Origin: Aldrovandia affinis
Taxonomy: Eukaryota; Chordata; Actinopteri; Notacanthiformes; Halosauridae
Length of the DNA stretch: 64,000 nucleotides
Assembly (NCBI GenBank): GCA_029706075.1
Contig: JAINUG010000052.1
Span: 3,437,498-3,501,497 of the forward strand
Direction: 5' to 3'
Positions 33,558 through 44,325 of the stretch are shown here, in pieces. The position numbers were made by a program, and so were the translations under genes. How positions within the stretch are numbered: position 1 is the first letter of the stretch; each line of letters starts with the position of its first letter. The notes under the pieces were generated by a model that did not search any database, was not told the origin of the DNA, and was given only the letters and a program-made list of their open reading frames with translations.

Positions 33558-33777
33558 CTGAGGCTCCAATAGGGGAGGTGGCTGGGGTGCCACTGTGGAC
33601 ATTGAGCCCCAGGCTGTGAGTGGGGGCGTGGGGAGGTGGGTGTGGCGGTGCTCCGGAGGGCCCAGGCGGAGGGCCTGGAGGGGTCTCTCTCTGCGGGGAT
33701 GTCAGGGGGGTGCTGAGAGGTGTGGTGGGCTGGGACGTCTGCCCCCCTGCCAGCCGGGCCAGTCGCCTTCTGCGGAT
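33558..33777 (-). CDS. ube4b: UBE4B exon 2 (first coding exon in window)
   Basis: This exon encodes the start of ubiquitination factor E4B, a U-box ligase of the Ufd2 family that extends ubiquitin chains and works with the p97/VCP pathway in cytosol and nucleus. It translates as [20 protein letters not shown] and ends with [19 protein letters not shown], which matches the recalled vertebrate UBE4B N-terminus after the initial MEELSADE. The acceptor AG is at 33778-33779 and the donor GTACGG begins at 33557. Entry is phase 0 and exit phase 1 (220 nt), which agrees with the next exon at 14765. The exon is GC-rich and proline/serine-rich. The preceding exon with the start codon was not found up to 64000, so intron 1 exceeds 30 kb. 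Identification is secure; exon numbering is inferred. Confidence 0.95.
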
Positions 33778-34141
33778 CTGCATTAGACAAGCAAGCAACA
33801 AGAGGAAAAAGTGCAGGGGAATAATGTCTTTAGTCAGCTTCACATTTCCAGTACAGTATGAAGGACATCAATTCCCCACAATAACAGTGTTAAATTCTGG
33901 GCTTAAGGCACAAGCCAAGAAATAATAGCTAGTGCTGTCACGGTAACCATGTAAGCAAATGACCGTGATCAATATCAAATGACTGTTGCTTTCATGTTTT
34001 GTTTTTTTCTCTTCTTCAGACTCATTTTCAAGTAATTAACCCCCTTAACGCCAAGGTTCTGCCTGTAGCACCTTTTGTGGGAAACGGCAGCGAGGGAGAT
34101 GGAAATATAGTCTCGTCAAACATACTTTTACAATAACAGAT
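33778..34141. other. UBE4B intron 1, part next to exon 2
   Basis: The branch-point and pyrimidine region of the exon 2 acceptor lies at the left edge. Otherwise nothing recognised. Confidence 0.5.
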
Positions 34142-34345
34142 ATACAGTACTCCTTTAAAGTCTACACCCAGTTAAAAAAATGTCACCTTTTGTTGCCTTA
34201 TAGCCTGAAATTAAAACATTAAATCACAGACTTTTTCCACCTTTATTTACACATTTACAACTCCCAAGTGAAAAAAATTCTCAATTTCTGAACATTAAAA
34301 ATAAAAAAACTAGAATAACTTGGTTTGATAGGTCTACACGCTTTC
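34142..34345. mobile_element. Tc1-type terminal fragment
   Basis: TACAGTACTCCTTTAAAGTC leads into ACACCC and TTGTTGCCTTATAGCCTGAA, the typical terminus of a fish Tc1 family. The piece near 34325 (GATAGGTCTACAC) may be the inverse inner repeat. No transposase is present. Confidence 0.5.
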
Positions 34346-34410
34346 AAATTTCAAATTTGTTTTGCAATAATATTATTTGATATTAATTACCTGAGGAAGG
34401 GAAAACTATT

Positions 34411-34638
34411 CATGTAGTATAATGGTTAGGGAGCTGGACTTGTAACTCAGAGGTTGCTGGTTCAATTCCCAGGTGGGACACATCTGCCGTTGCACCCTTG
34501 AGCAAGGTACTTAACCTGAATTGCTTCAGTAAAAATATCCAGCTGTATAAATGGATTGTATGTTAAGAAATGTAAACTGTGTAAGTCGCTCTGGATAAGA
34601 GCGTCTGCTAAATGCCTAAAATGTAAATGTAAATGTAT
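34411..34638 (+). mobile_element. V-SINE
   Basis: The tRNA-like head GTAGTATAATGGTTAGGGAG (A box) and TGCTGGTTCAATTCCC (B box) are followed by the central block CCTTGAGCAAGGTACTTAAC. The 3' domain is GTAAGTCGCTCTGGATAAGA and GCGTCTGCTAAATG, with a short ATGTAA-type tail. This layout is that of vertebrate V-SINEs. Confidence 0.92.
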
Positions 34639-34639
34639 T

Positions 34640-34898
34640 CCGCAACCTAACCATTCAATCATAGAACTTCAAACGTTAAGTATGGATCACAGTATTTCCT
34701 ATAACATTCAAAATAAAGTTTACTCCAATAGGGTGTGATCGATACATGGAAAAGCTTTCCGATCAGAGATGTAGCTGTAACAAGAGAGTGACGAAGAGTG
34801 ACCTTCAAATAGGAAAGGTAGCTACAGTAGCGAGCTAAATTTGTTCATCCAGAGACTGACTATGACTCTTTTATATGATGGTGTTGCTGCAGTGAAGA
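34640..34898. other. intronic sequence
   Basis: Unrecognised AT-rich sequence. Confidence 0.4.
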
Positions 34899-35045
34899 AG
34901 TAAGCTTGCTTGCTTGCTTGATTAGGCCAGCAAAGGAACAAGAGACAGAGTGAGAAGAGCCAATACAGGGACAAGAGACAGAAGGGCCAGCGGAGAAACA
35001 CAAGACAGAGAAAGAGAAAGAGCCAACAACAAGGAAAAGGTGAGC
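34899..35045. repeat. degenerate purine-rich tandem repeat
   Basis: Three to four units of 28-36 bp share a (G/A)GCCA core followed by ACAAGAGACAGA. They start after a GCTT tetranucleotide run (CTTGCTTGCTTGCTTG). The minus strand gives a leucine/phenylalanine-rich frame that is only a by-product. Confidence 0.65.
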
Positions 35046-35668
35046 ACGAGGGCTGACTGGAATGGAAATTAAGAATTCCTGTATTTGATATATCAACAAT
35101 CAAGTCATTTAATTTATTTCATCTTCTGTAGCAAACATGGGGAAGCACAGAGGGTTTGACCCACAGTGATTGAAAAGTCACAACTGGCTATGCCATTCTG
35201 AAGAGGGAATGGTTTGTGTAATGTGCCAAAAACAGAGTCAACTAGGGGTCAATGTGGGAGGGTCAGAGGTTCACCGGTGGTGATGAAGGCCGAACAATAC
35301 AAGAGTAGGATCACGCTCGCACTGGCCCATGCCACGGTCCACCTGAGCCTGTTTTTTAGCCAGGACAAACCCTGGAGATTTGAAGAAAGATGGCTCTCCT
35401 TCATGGCCAGGTATTTGATTAAATGTAATTTAGTTTCATCATAAGTAAGAGATAGCCTCGTACAAGTACACAGTTGTACATTAAAGAGCTGCTGCCATAC
35501 ATTCATTTAAACCACATCCATAACACTTTTCTCCATATAACGTTTGTTCAATTACGAATTAAGATAAATGTTTAAGGTCAGTTATCAAACCTTTGACTTA
35601 ATCACAAATCTAAAATGAAGTGCTGGTAGTTGGTTGTCTCTTCGGTTGAAGAACATCAGATTCGTCAT
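35046..35668. other. unassigned segment
   Basis: The plus strand near 35175-35240 gives SHNWLCHSEEGMVCVMCQK, which resembles a TTF/BED-like zinc finger of hAT transposases (W, then C-x2-C). It has stops on both sides. This is a hint only. Confidence 0.3.
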
Positions 35669-35971
35669 ATTTATACTAGGGCTGTCCCCGACTAAAAAAA
35701 TCTTGGTCGACCAACAGTTGTCCGTTTTTTTTCAATTGGTCGAAATGTTTTTTATATATGACACACCCTATTGGTTTTAATAAATACAACTATATGCACA
35801 CTGCGCTTGCCTCGTGTTTTATAACTTTATTAAGTGAATGACACAAATGAGTAACAATAGGCTAATGACTTTATGGAGCCGGAGTTCAAGATTGCCTGAA
35901 AGAAAAAGAAAAAACTTCTCCGTTCCGAGCTCATGCTGCCCTCGCAGATTCTGCCGTTGCGGTATGGCCAC

Positions 35972-36000
35972 ACAATGAATGAATGAATGAATGAATGAAA
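35972..36000. repeat. (GAAT)n microsatellite
   Basis: About seven AATG units, within the hAT element. Confidence 0.9.
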
Positions 36001-36037
36001 ATTTTATTTTGAACATGTTAGTTATATAAAATATATA

Positions 36038-37660
36038 CAGTGCCGTGAAAAAGTATTTGCCCCCTTCCTAATTTCTTCATTTTTTGCATATTTGTCACAC
36101 TTAAATGTTTCAGATCATCAAACAAATTTTAATATTAGACAAAGATAACCTGAGTGAATAGAAAATGCAGTTTTTAAATGATCATTTAATTTATTAAGGG
36201 AAAAAAGCTATCCAACCCTACCTGGCCCTATGTGAAAAAGTAATTGCCCCCCCTTAATAAATCAACCGATTAACCACTTTTTTTTTTAAAGCGGAGTTCA
36301 ATTTCACAAGCCGCACCCAGGCCTGATTACTGCCAGACCTGTTGAATCTAGAAATCACTTAAATAGAACCTGTCTGACAAAGTGAAGTAGGCTAAAAGAT
36401 CTCAAAAAGCAGCACATGATGCCGCGATCTAAAGAAATTCAAGAACAGATGAGAAACAAAGTCATTGACATCTATCAGTCTGAAAGGGTTACAAAGCCAT
36501 TTCTAAGGCTTTGGGACTCCAGCGAACCACGGTGTGAGCCATAATCTACAAATGGATAAAACTTGGAACAGTGGTGAACCTTCCTAGGAGTGGCCGGCCT
36601 ACCAAAATTACTGCAAGAGCGCATCGATGACTCATCCAGGAGGTCACAAAAGACCCCAGACGAACATCTAAAGAACTGCAGGCCTCACTTGCCTCAGTTA
36701 ATGCCAGTGTTCATGATTCCACAATAAGAAAGAGACTGGGCAAAAATGGCATCCATGGGAGAGTTCCAAGGTGAAAATCACTGCTGACCAAAAAACACAA
36801 AGGCTCGTCTCACATTTGCCAAAAAACATCTTGATGACCCCCAAAACTTTTGGGAAAATATTCTGTGGACTGACGAGTCAAAAGTGGAACTTTTTGGAAG
36901 GTGTGGGTCCCGTTACATCTGGCATAAAACTAACACAGCATTCTATAATAAAAACATCATACCAACAGTCAAACATGGAGGTGGTAGTGTGATGGTCTGG
37001 GGCTGCTTTGATGCTTCAGGACCCGGACGACTTGCCGTAATTGATGGAACCATGAATTCTGCTCTCTACCACAAAATCCTGAAGGAGAATGTCCGGCCAT
37101 CAGTTTGTGACCTCAAGCTCAAGCGCACTTGGGTTATGCAGCAGGACAATGATCCGAAACACACCAGCAAGTCCACCTCTGAATGGCTCAAGAAAAACAA
37201 AATGAAGGTTTTGGAGTGGCCTAGTCAAAGCCTGGACTTAAATCCGATTGAGATGCAGTGGCATGACCTTAAACAGGCAGTTCATGCTCGAAAACCCTCC
37301 AATGTGGCTGAATTAAAACAATTCTGCAAAGAAGAGTGGGCCAAAAATTCCTCCACAGCGATGTGAAAGACTCATTGCCAGTTATTGCAAACGTTTGATT
37401 GCAGTTGTTGCCGCCAAGGGTGGCACACAACCAGTTATTAAGTTCAGGGGGCAATTACTTTTTCACATGGGTGATATGGGTGTTGGATAACTTTTTTCCT
37501 TCAATAAATGAAATAATCATTTAAAAACTGTATTTTGTGTTTACTCGGGTTCTCCTTGTCTTATATTACATTTTGTATGAAGATCTGAAACCATTCAGTT
37601 TGACAAATATAAGAAAATAGAGGAAATCAGGAGGGGGGCAAATACTTTTTCACGGCACTG
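36038..37660 (+). mobile_element. Tc1-like transposon nested in hAT
   Basis: Ends CAGTGCCGTGAAAAAGTATT and the inverse AATACTTTTTCACGGCACTG are flanked by TA at 36036-36037 and 37661-37662. Inner subterminal repeats TGAAAAAGTAATTGCCCCC (36231) and GGCAATTACTTTTTCACA (37450) are also inverse. Confidence 0.93.
36419..37452 (+). pseudogene. Tc1-like transposase, frameshifted N-terminal half
   Basis: MPRSKEIQEQMRNKVIDIYQ opens the gene but the frame slips near 36485, and stops follow. From 36884 the frame is open for 160 residues: NIIPTVKHGGGSVMVWGCFD, WVMQQDNDPKHTSKSTSEWL (second Asp) and SLDLNPIEMQWHDLKQAVHA (Glu; SPDLNPIE changed to SLDLNPIE). LWTDESKVELFG (first Asp) lies just before in another frame. 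A small slip at 37360 separates the C-terminus. Confidence 0.87.
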
Positions 37661-37664
37661 TATA

Positions 37665-38272
37665 CAGTGGCACCTCGGCCCACGAACTTAATTTGTTCGT
37701 TGACTCCGTTCGCGAACCGAAATAATTTTTCCCATTGAAATTAATGTAAATCCAATTAATCCGTTCTCCAGCCCCAGAAACACTTTAAAAAAAATGTTTT
37801 ATGGGTTTATGTGTGGCAAAAATATAGAAAGGAATTAAAGATAACCTTAATTATAGAAAAATACATTAATACTAAAATAAAACATAATAATTGTACACTT
37901 TACCTTTGTGGTAAACCACTCTCACGTTTAGCTATTATTTCCTTCTTCGTTTCTACTGTAATACGCTTAGGCTTCTTAACACCACTATCAGTAGCACTTT
38001 TCACTTTCTTGGGAGCCATAATGAGGGCAAATTTAATGGAAATAGCACAAAAAGAACGTGTATCAAAGGAGAACACAACGACGAACGATGTAAACAACAC
38101 TGAGTACTAAGCACAACTGACGCTATCCACGACGCGCTACGGCGAGAAGCCCGCGAGTTTGTGTTTGTGCACTGAGGGCTTGTTCGCGGGCCGAATGAAA
38201 ATTTGTTCGGAAAGTGTGTTCGTGGGCCGATTTGTTCGTGAATAGGGGCGTTCGCGGGCCGAGGTTCCACTG
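37665..38272 (-). mobile_element. pogo/Tigger-like short element
   Basis: Ends CAGTGGCACCTCGGCCCACG and, inverted, CAGTGGAACCTCGGCCCGCG are flanked by TA (37663-37664, 38273-38274). The left TA lies directly after the TA of the Tc1 element, so the two stand back to back. At 608 bp it is an internally deleted derivative. Confidence 0.88.
37900..38019 (-). pseudogene. pogo/Tigger-like transposase N-terminus
   Basis: MAPKKVKSATDSGVKKPKRI then TVETKKEIIAKRESGLPQR fits the start of the CENP-B-type helix-turn-helix of pogo-like transposases. The frame ends after about 40 residues; the rest of the gene is deleted. This is why the short element is recognised as derived from an autonomous one. Confidence 0.7.
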
Positions 38273-38554
38273 TATATAAAATATAATTGCAACAACAAAA
38301 CAAATAAACAATAATACTAAGACAATAAGGCTGATGCTTTTATTTGACCACAACCATAACACATTCTAATGCGTAGGCTATGTTTTATTTATTAAACCAG
38401 GTTGGTCTCATTGGGATTTAAAATATCTTTTGCAAAAAAATAGGCTAACAAGCTAATGATCACACATAGCCTAATGTCTTAAATTGTAGCCTAAAGCTGA
38501 ACATAAAGTGGCTATAGCCTATCGAAAATAACTTACTCGAGTCGGAGACCATCC

Positions 38555-38760
38555 TACTTCCCCAGTCGTTTCATGTTATGGCACAGGAACACTAGCTTGT
38601 CCACATTTTTTGGCAAAAGGCTGCTCCTCGTTTTATTAACAATAAACCCTTCCTTGGAAAACGCGCTTGCAAAGTTTACATTCCACTTTTTTTTGGATCG
38701 TCCGCGACTAAAACGAAATGCTGCCACACTCCAGATTTTTTATTTGGCATTATGTTCTTA
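38555..38760 (-). pseudogene. hAT transposase C-terminal remnant
   Basis: The frame reads ASAFSKEGFIVNKTRSSLLP then KNVDKLVFLCHNMKRLGK and a stop, the final helix of the hAT dimerisation domain. The preceding FRFSRGRSKKKWNVN looks joined from another part of the gene, so the catalytic core is deleted. Confidence 0.65.
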
Positions 38761-39008
38761 GGTTATATCGAAATGAGTAATTAAAGTATGCCTATATCAC
38801 TAATCTTAACTGTAGGCAAATCTTAGGCTACAATTAAAATGAGGGGGAGCGCATACACAAAAATAATAATAATAATAATAATTTTACGAACCTTTTCCTT
38901 CCCAGTGTTACAGGTATGGTACGCAGCTTCCTGCAATGTCTATCGCTGTATACTGCACTGCGATCTCTTGCACGATCTATGATTCTTCCTACCATGTATT
39001 AATGCACA

Positions 39009-39062
39009 TCTTGTAAGTCGCTCTGGATAAGAGCGTCTGCTAAATGCTTAAAATGTAAAAAT
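39009..39062 (+). mobile_element. V-SINE/LINE-type 3' end fragment
   Basis: CTTGTAAGTCGCTCTGGATA and GAGCGTCTGCTAAATG match the 3' domain of the V-SINE at 34411, without its head. A 5'-truncated copy inside the hAT element. Confidence 0.8.
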
Positions 39063-39589
39063 GTCAAATGTACATTCGCGTGCCTAAAACAAGGATACAA
39101 TATAGGCTACATAAAAGGGGGTATTAACTATGTTAGTTATAAATATATAAACCATACAATTAGCAAAACACATTTATTATAAAAATATTATAAAATTATT
39201 ATTAGTTTTGCTGAATTATTCACATTACTATTAGACTGCCTAATATAATTTAAAGAGGACATATATAGGCCTAGCTATGTTAAGAGTGAAGGACTGTCAC
39301 TGCCATACCCGCAGCATCCAGAATGGATTATTCTACTGACAAGCGTGCCGAACTGTGGCACGACTCTAGGTGTCTCATGCTGCGTGGAGAATTATTATAT
39401 GTATTTTTTTATTTTGCGGGACTGCTCGACCAAAACAAATCTTGGTCGACCAAACAATCGACCAGTCGACTAAATGGGGTCAGCCCTAATTTTTACCCAC
39501 ATTTTTTTTACCCTAGGCCATAGGGTATTGTGTTTGCCACGTAGATGTGTATAAAAGGGACTCAGTAACAGTGCTTGGGCACTAGAGGT

Positions 39590-39905
39590 TGAACCAAAGG
39601 GGTGAGGGTCTGCAAACTTGGACTGCATTATGTGGTTTAGCCCCCACTGACTACCTAACTCAGGAGGCAAAGTCATTCAGCCCTGAGTCACCTTGGACTG
39701 ACCATGATATGGTCTTTTTTGGACACACCCTGTGCCGGCCAGAAGAGGATGGGCTCCCCCCTTTTAGTCTGGTCCCTTTCTCCCTATCAAGGGAGTTCCC
39801 TGCCACTATTTTTTCTTGCTTTTGGGGTGGGGGGCTAGGCCTGGGTTCCCCCTCTGTTAAGCGTTTTGTGACAATTCAATTGTGAAAAGCGCTATACAAA
39901 TAAAT
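39590..39905 (+). mobile_element. L2-type LINE 3' end
   Basis: It contains CTATCAAGGGAGTTCCCTGC, ending TTGTGAAAAGCGCTATACAA and an ATTTGATTTGATT tail, typical of 5'-truncated L2/Maui-like retroposons in fish. No reverse transcriptase frame remains. Confidence 0.7.
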
Positions 39906-41432
39906 TTGATTTGATTATTGTTTTTAAATACTTTACATTTGAGCCACAAAAATTCATTCAGGCCACCAAATTCAAGGACCTGGCCGCCAATGTGGCCAGT
40001 GGTAAAAAATGTAAGCATCTAACTCTGAAAACTAAAATGTATATTCTCTCGAGTGACAATCTGTGATTTCAAAAGGCCACAATTTAACGGGTGGTCAATT
40101 AAACCTAAAGCCTACATCCCACACCGGCAATGTAGCATTTATAATGGGCATAAAAAAATCCTTTGTGCGTGTGCAGATGTACGTCACCCTGCAACACTAA
40201 ACATCAGATGCTAAAGAACAAAAAGTGCTTCTTTGCCACGCAAAATTCTCATAATAAAATTACTGTTTGGGCCTAAGTGGTCAAACAATAGGGTTTTCAT
40301 TGCGAGCAGTGCCCTTGCTGGAATGGCTCCTCTAAAAATAGGCTGGACACTGAAAACAAAGCTCTGGATTGAGCCTTAGGACCAACCCAGAGTACTTCAA
40401 CTCACCCTCACTCATTTTCCCATTATGGGTGTAGCAGATACTAGGGATGGGCATTTGAAATTATTTCACTATCGAGTACTCTCTTGAAATGATTAATCTA
40501 TGGTTACAGAATGTGGTTCACAACAGTAGCACGATCACCCATCCATAATCTAACATAGCCTTTTTTAAATGTAATGCTCGCTATATGGTTAGCTTGTACA
40601 GTTTCCACCTCAATGTAAACACTGTTTTCTAACATTTGAAATCAAGACACAGCCCAAGCTAATGGGCTTGTGATAATTTACCATCCATGTTAATTTAACA
40701 TCATAAAATTTAATATTCCCGAAGCGAGAGCATTTAAATAAAATTTTTACAAAATATTCCCTCTCAAGACTACCAAATTATGTACGGACTCACCATTTCA
40801 AACAAATGTCTTACATTTTGCCCTACCAAAATCACAGCAGCCTATTGGGCTTGTACTGGGCTACTGTTGTGTGAATTTGTAGGCGTAAAATGCACAATAT
40901 TTAACAAGACTGAAATAATTTCTGCCATTACTGACGTGCTCACAAAGCTTAACGAAGGATAAAGCATGTGAGGCTTCAAGAACCACTCAAGACCAACCAT
41001 ACTATAATTGTATTGATATGGCGATCGAACATCAAAATGCATTAAAAGAGACAAAGAATAAGAAATTGCCATAAAGTTTGTTTTAACCCCCTTTGTAACA
41101 CCAAATGGAGGGGTGATTGTGCTACTGATCAAATGCTAAATTGTTTAAGCAATTACTTGATGCTAATCATTAAATATATCATATTTAGATTTTTACTTGC
41201 CAGACATGAACATGTTACCTACCTAACTAATTGGAGAATTATATCATGATAGTAATCAACTCTGTAATGAGTATGCAATGTACACAGAAGGATAGAATTA
41301 TGTGTGCAGTATGTATCAGGTTGCAATGCCCCTTTCCCTCAGCACTAAATACCATCCATTGTTTCACAGGCAAACAAAAACAGGGTTTGTAGAAACCTAC
41401 ATGTAAATTCTTCAACTGAGAACATTACTGTT
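39906..41432. other. intron 1, mostly unrecognised
   Basis: At 40442 the words TAGGGATGGGCATTTGAAAT followed by CGAGTACTC look like one end of a hAT-type MITE; no partner end was found. The remainder shows nothing. Confidence 0.4.
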
Positions 41433-41448
41433 AAAATACTTCACCCTG

Positions 41449-41843
41449 GGCCTCCCGCGTGGTCCAGTGGTTACAACGTCCGACGCTGGCCACGGAGACC
41501 GGGGTTCAATTCCCCGTCTCGCCAAGTGTCGGCTTTGGCCGGGAGTGCCACCAGGGGGCGGCGATTGGCTGTCCGCCCCAGGGAGGGGGGAGGGAAGCCG
41601 ACGTGACGTTCGCTGCGTATAAGAGTGGCCCTGTAAGTACCGGGGTTCGGTCGACGGCTTGGCGAGTGACGTCTCGGAAGAGGCGTCACTTCGCCTTCGT
41701 CACTACCGGTCGCAGGACTACGGCAGCGAACATTACTAGGGGGGGATTGACGTAAAAATAGCGGGTCTAATTGGCTACCAAATTGGGAGAAAAAGGGATA
41801 AAATCAGAAACAAATTTATAAAAATTAAAAAAATTAAAAAATA
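41449..41843 (+). mobile_element. tRNA-Glu-like SINE, type II head, 16-bp TSD
   Basis: Head GGCCTCCCGCGTGGTCCAGT with A box TGGTCCAGTGG and B box GGTTCAATTCC resembles a tRNA-Glu gene. The GC-rich body ends with TTGGCTACCAAATTGGGAGA and an A-rich tail. AAAATACTTCACCCTG occurs directly before (41433-41448) and after (41844-41859), an exact 16-bp target duplication. It is complete and probably among the younger insertions here. Confidence 0.95.
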
Positions 41844-41859
41844 AAAATACTTCACCCTG

Positions 41860-42171
41860 TGAACTCCCCGACTCCTTTCTACACTTCGTAACCTTTGATC
41901 TAAACACTACAGATCCAATCCTGTCAAAGCCCCTAACCGTCACCCCCTATTTTTGGCATTCACAAATATTTGTATGTATATAACCACATGCCTACATTTG
42001 GTATAATTTGAGAGGAAACGCATCGTAGTTTATGGGGGTGTGCTCATGTAGACACAACACATCCCAAAGGACCGAAGACCAAACATACAATAAAGTAGGC
42101 TTTTATAGTTTTATTGTGTAGAATCTCATGTTTGAAAAGCAAGCTATAAATTAGGCACATTTCATGATATA
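41860..42171. other. intron 1, no recognised feature
   Basis: Short unassigned stretch between the SINE and the Tc1-like element. Confidence 0.4.
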
Positions 42172-42193
42172 CACTGCCCGTCCCAAAAAAAAG

Positions 42194-43565
42194 TCACACA
42201 CTCGAATATTTAGTTGGACCGCCTTTAGCTTTGATTACGACACGCATTCGCCGTGGCATCGTTTCAATAAGCTTCTGCAATGTCACAACATTTATTTCCG
42301 TCCAGAGTTGCATGAATTTTTCGCCAAGATCTTGTATTGATGATGGGAGAGTCGGACCACTGCGCAAAGTCTTCTCCAGCACATCCCAAAGATTGATGGA
42401 AAAACCTGGTCATTCAGTATATTCAGGTAGTCAGCTGACCTCATTCTTTGGGCACATAACGTTGCTGAACCTAGACCTGACCAACTGCAGCAACCCCAGA
42501 TCATAACACCCCCACAGGCTTGTACGGTAGGCACTAGGCATGATGGGTGCATCACTTCATCTGCCGCTCTTCTTAACCTGATGCGCCCATCACTCTGGAA
42601 CAGGGTACATCTGGACTCATCAGACCACATGACCTTCTTCCATTGCTCCAGAGTCCAATCTTTATGCTCCATAGCAAATCGAAGCCTTTTTTCCGATTAG
42701 CCTCACTGACAAGTGGTTTTCTTAAGGCTACACAGCTGTTTAGTCAGCATTGACTTCGCATTGTGCGTGTGGAAATGCTCTTACTTTCACTATTAAACAT
42801 AGCCATGAGTTCTACTGTTGATTTTTTACAATATGATTTCACCAAACGTTTAAGTAATCGCCGATCACGATCATTCAAGATTTTTTTCCGACCACATTTC
42901 TTCCTCGAAGATGATGGTTCACCACTGTCGTGGAAAAAATAACTCAGCAGGATCAGAGAGAATTCCTTTAAACAGTATTAAAGCTTTAATTACGAGCAGC
43001 TGCACGGAGACCCGTGTCACGCAGGACGGCGAATCTCCCGCCTTCAAATTCAAACGGATATTTATCTCCAACACAACGGAAGGGGAGGGAACAATCACAA
43101 GGGGGAAGTAACAGGGCGTTAACTTACAGGTAAATGGAGCTATGGGCTAACATGAAGATATAATAGGTTGTTAGAACAGCCCTCCCAGGGTCCTAAACCA
43201 ATGGGAAGGAGGTTTCCTGCCATAGGGGACGAACAACTGTTCCTTTGAAGTTATGGCGCGAAAAGCCCTTTGTCTCTGACTTCCTGTGGCGCTGCAGCGT
43301 CACACTGAATTAATTCGTGTCTACATCCTCTGTGGATGTATCCCAACTCGATACAAATTTCTTCCTCCACACCACTATCCTTCCAGGTTTTAATAATGCG
43401 TTGGATAGTTCTTAACCCAATTTTAGTAGTTAAAGCAATCTCCTTAGTTGTTTTCTTTGCTTGATGCAGGCCAATAATTTGACCCTTCTGAAACAGATTA
43501 ACATCTTTTCCACGACCACAGAATGTCTTCCGACATGGTTGTTTAAGAAATGAGAAGCTACTCAC
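42194..43565 (-). pseudogene. Tc1-like transposase, family B, disrupted
   Basis: The N-terminal part at 43380-43540 reads GRGKDVNLFQKGQIIGLHQA then [20 protein letters not shown] and IIKTWKDSG, and is then interrupted by the LTR. After the [23 protein letters not shown] (first Asp) is intact near 42620-42670. The second Asp and the SPDLNPIE block are removed by the 155-bp deletion, so FGMCWRRLC follows directly. The C-terminus is [11 protein letters not shown]. Confidence 0.88.
42926..43371 (-). mobile_element. solo LTR of a retroviral-type element
   Basis: The segment starts TG (TGTCGTGGAAAAAATAAC) and ends CA (CTTCCTCCACA). It is flanked by CCAC at 42922-42925 and 43372-43375, a 4-bp duplication as made by gammaretrovirus-like integrases. 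Comparison with the uninterrupted copy at 27795 confirms it is an insertion. On the minus strand GATAAATATCC could be a TATA region and AATTAAAGC a poly(A) signal variant, so minus orientation is likely but not certain. Confidence 0.85.
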
Positions 43566-43699
43566 TGCATCAGTTAGGGTTAAATAACTTGTTGCCAGCT
43601 AAAACATATTAATCACTGCAGTAATTATCCAATGGAAGGCTCTTACCTATTTGCTTAGTTAAATCCAGGTGGTGACTTTTTTGGGGGCCAGGCAGTGTA

Positions 43700-44325
43700 C
43701 CTGTGGATTTTTGTGCATGCCTTGTCGAATATGTCAACTAAGTATGTGCAAAAAAGACTTCTAGACCCAAGGACTTGGTCTCCAAGTATCCCAAATTGGC
43801 CCAATGATTTCTATTCACTTCTGTGACACAGGAAAACACACTACTTCCACTTCTGTGACAAACCAAGTCAAACCAAAGAATTGGAAAGACAGTATGATTT
43901 ATTTTTCCCTGCAATATCAGGGGTTGTGATGTGAACACAGATGATATTGACAAATTAAGAGACTTTGAGATGGTTGAGGTTTGTGAGACCAGTAATGTTT
44001 TTTTTCCTGGATTGTATGTATGATGACTGATAAGAGTTAAAAAGCTGGCATTCTTCAGCGAAGCGCTCTCATATAACTGTGACATTCGTGCCCTTGAATG
44101 GCAATGACAGTGGCAGCCAAGTACGGCCTGTGAACACAGCAAAACATTTGGCACGCAGAAAGTGTTTCAATCACGCTAAAGGGCCAACTTCAAGCCTAGG
44201 ATAAACCTAATTAAAGCTATCTAAGAGACAACCCTGGCCACCTTTGTCTCCAGATAAGAAAGGGACATCTGATATTTCCTCCTTGATCATGTGCAGTTTT
44301 TTTGTTTTTTTAAACAGATATTTAC
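43700..44325. other. intron 1, no recognised feature
   Basis: No gene or repeat recognised. Confidence 0.4.

Larger units (their letters stand above)
35677..39488 (-). mobile_element. hAT element (3.8 kb) with two nested transposons
   Basis: Ends TAGGGCTGTCCCCGACTAA and, inverted, TAGGGCTGACCCCATTTAG are each followed by TTGGTCGACCAA-rich sequence. Flanks ATTTATAC (35669-35676) and ATTTTTAC (39489-39496) are an 8-bp duplication with one change. Inside are a Tc1 (36038-37660), a pogo/Tigger-like element (37665-38272) and only the tail of its own transposase. Confidence 0.88.
42172..43697 (-). mobile_element. Tc1-like element, family B, split by a solo LTR
   Basis: Ends CACTGCCCGTCCCAAAAAAA and, inverted, CACTGCCTGGCCCCCAAAAA are flanked by TA (42170-42171, 43698-43699). 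It is the same family as the truncated copy at 26893. Relative to that copy it lacks about 155 bp at 42394, a deletion between short GATT/ATT repeats. It carries a 446-bp LTR at 42926-43371. Confidence 0.9.

Noticed and set aside
33595-33925. plus-strand frames of 63-101 codons
   Set aside because: Antisense shadow of UBE4B exon 2, running into intron.
34411-34480. possible tRNA gene
   Set aside because: It is the head of a V-SINE; the characteristic central and 3' domains follow.
41449-41530. possible tRNA-Glu gene
   Set aside because: The tRNA-like head is joined to a SINE body and tail with a 16-bp target duplication, and the cloverleaf is not complete.
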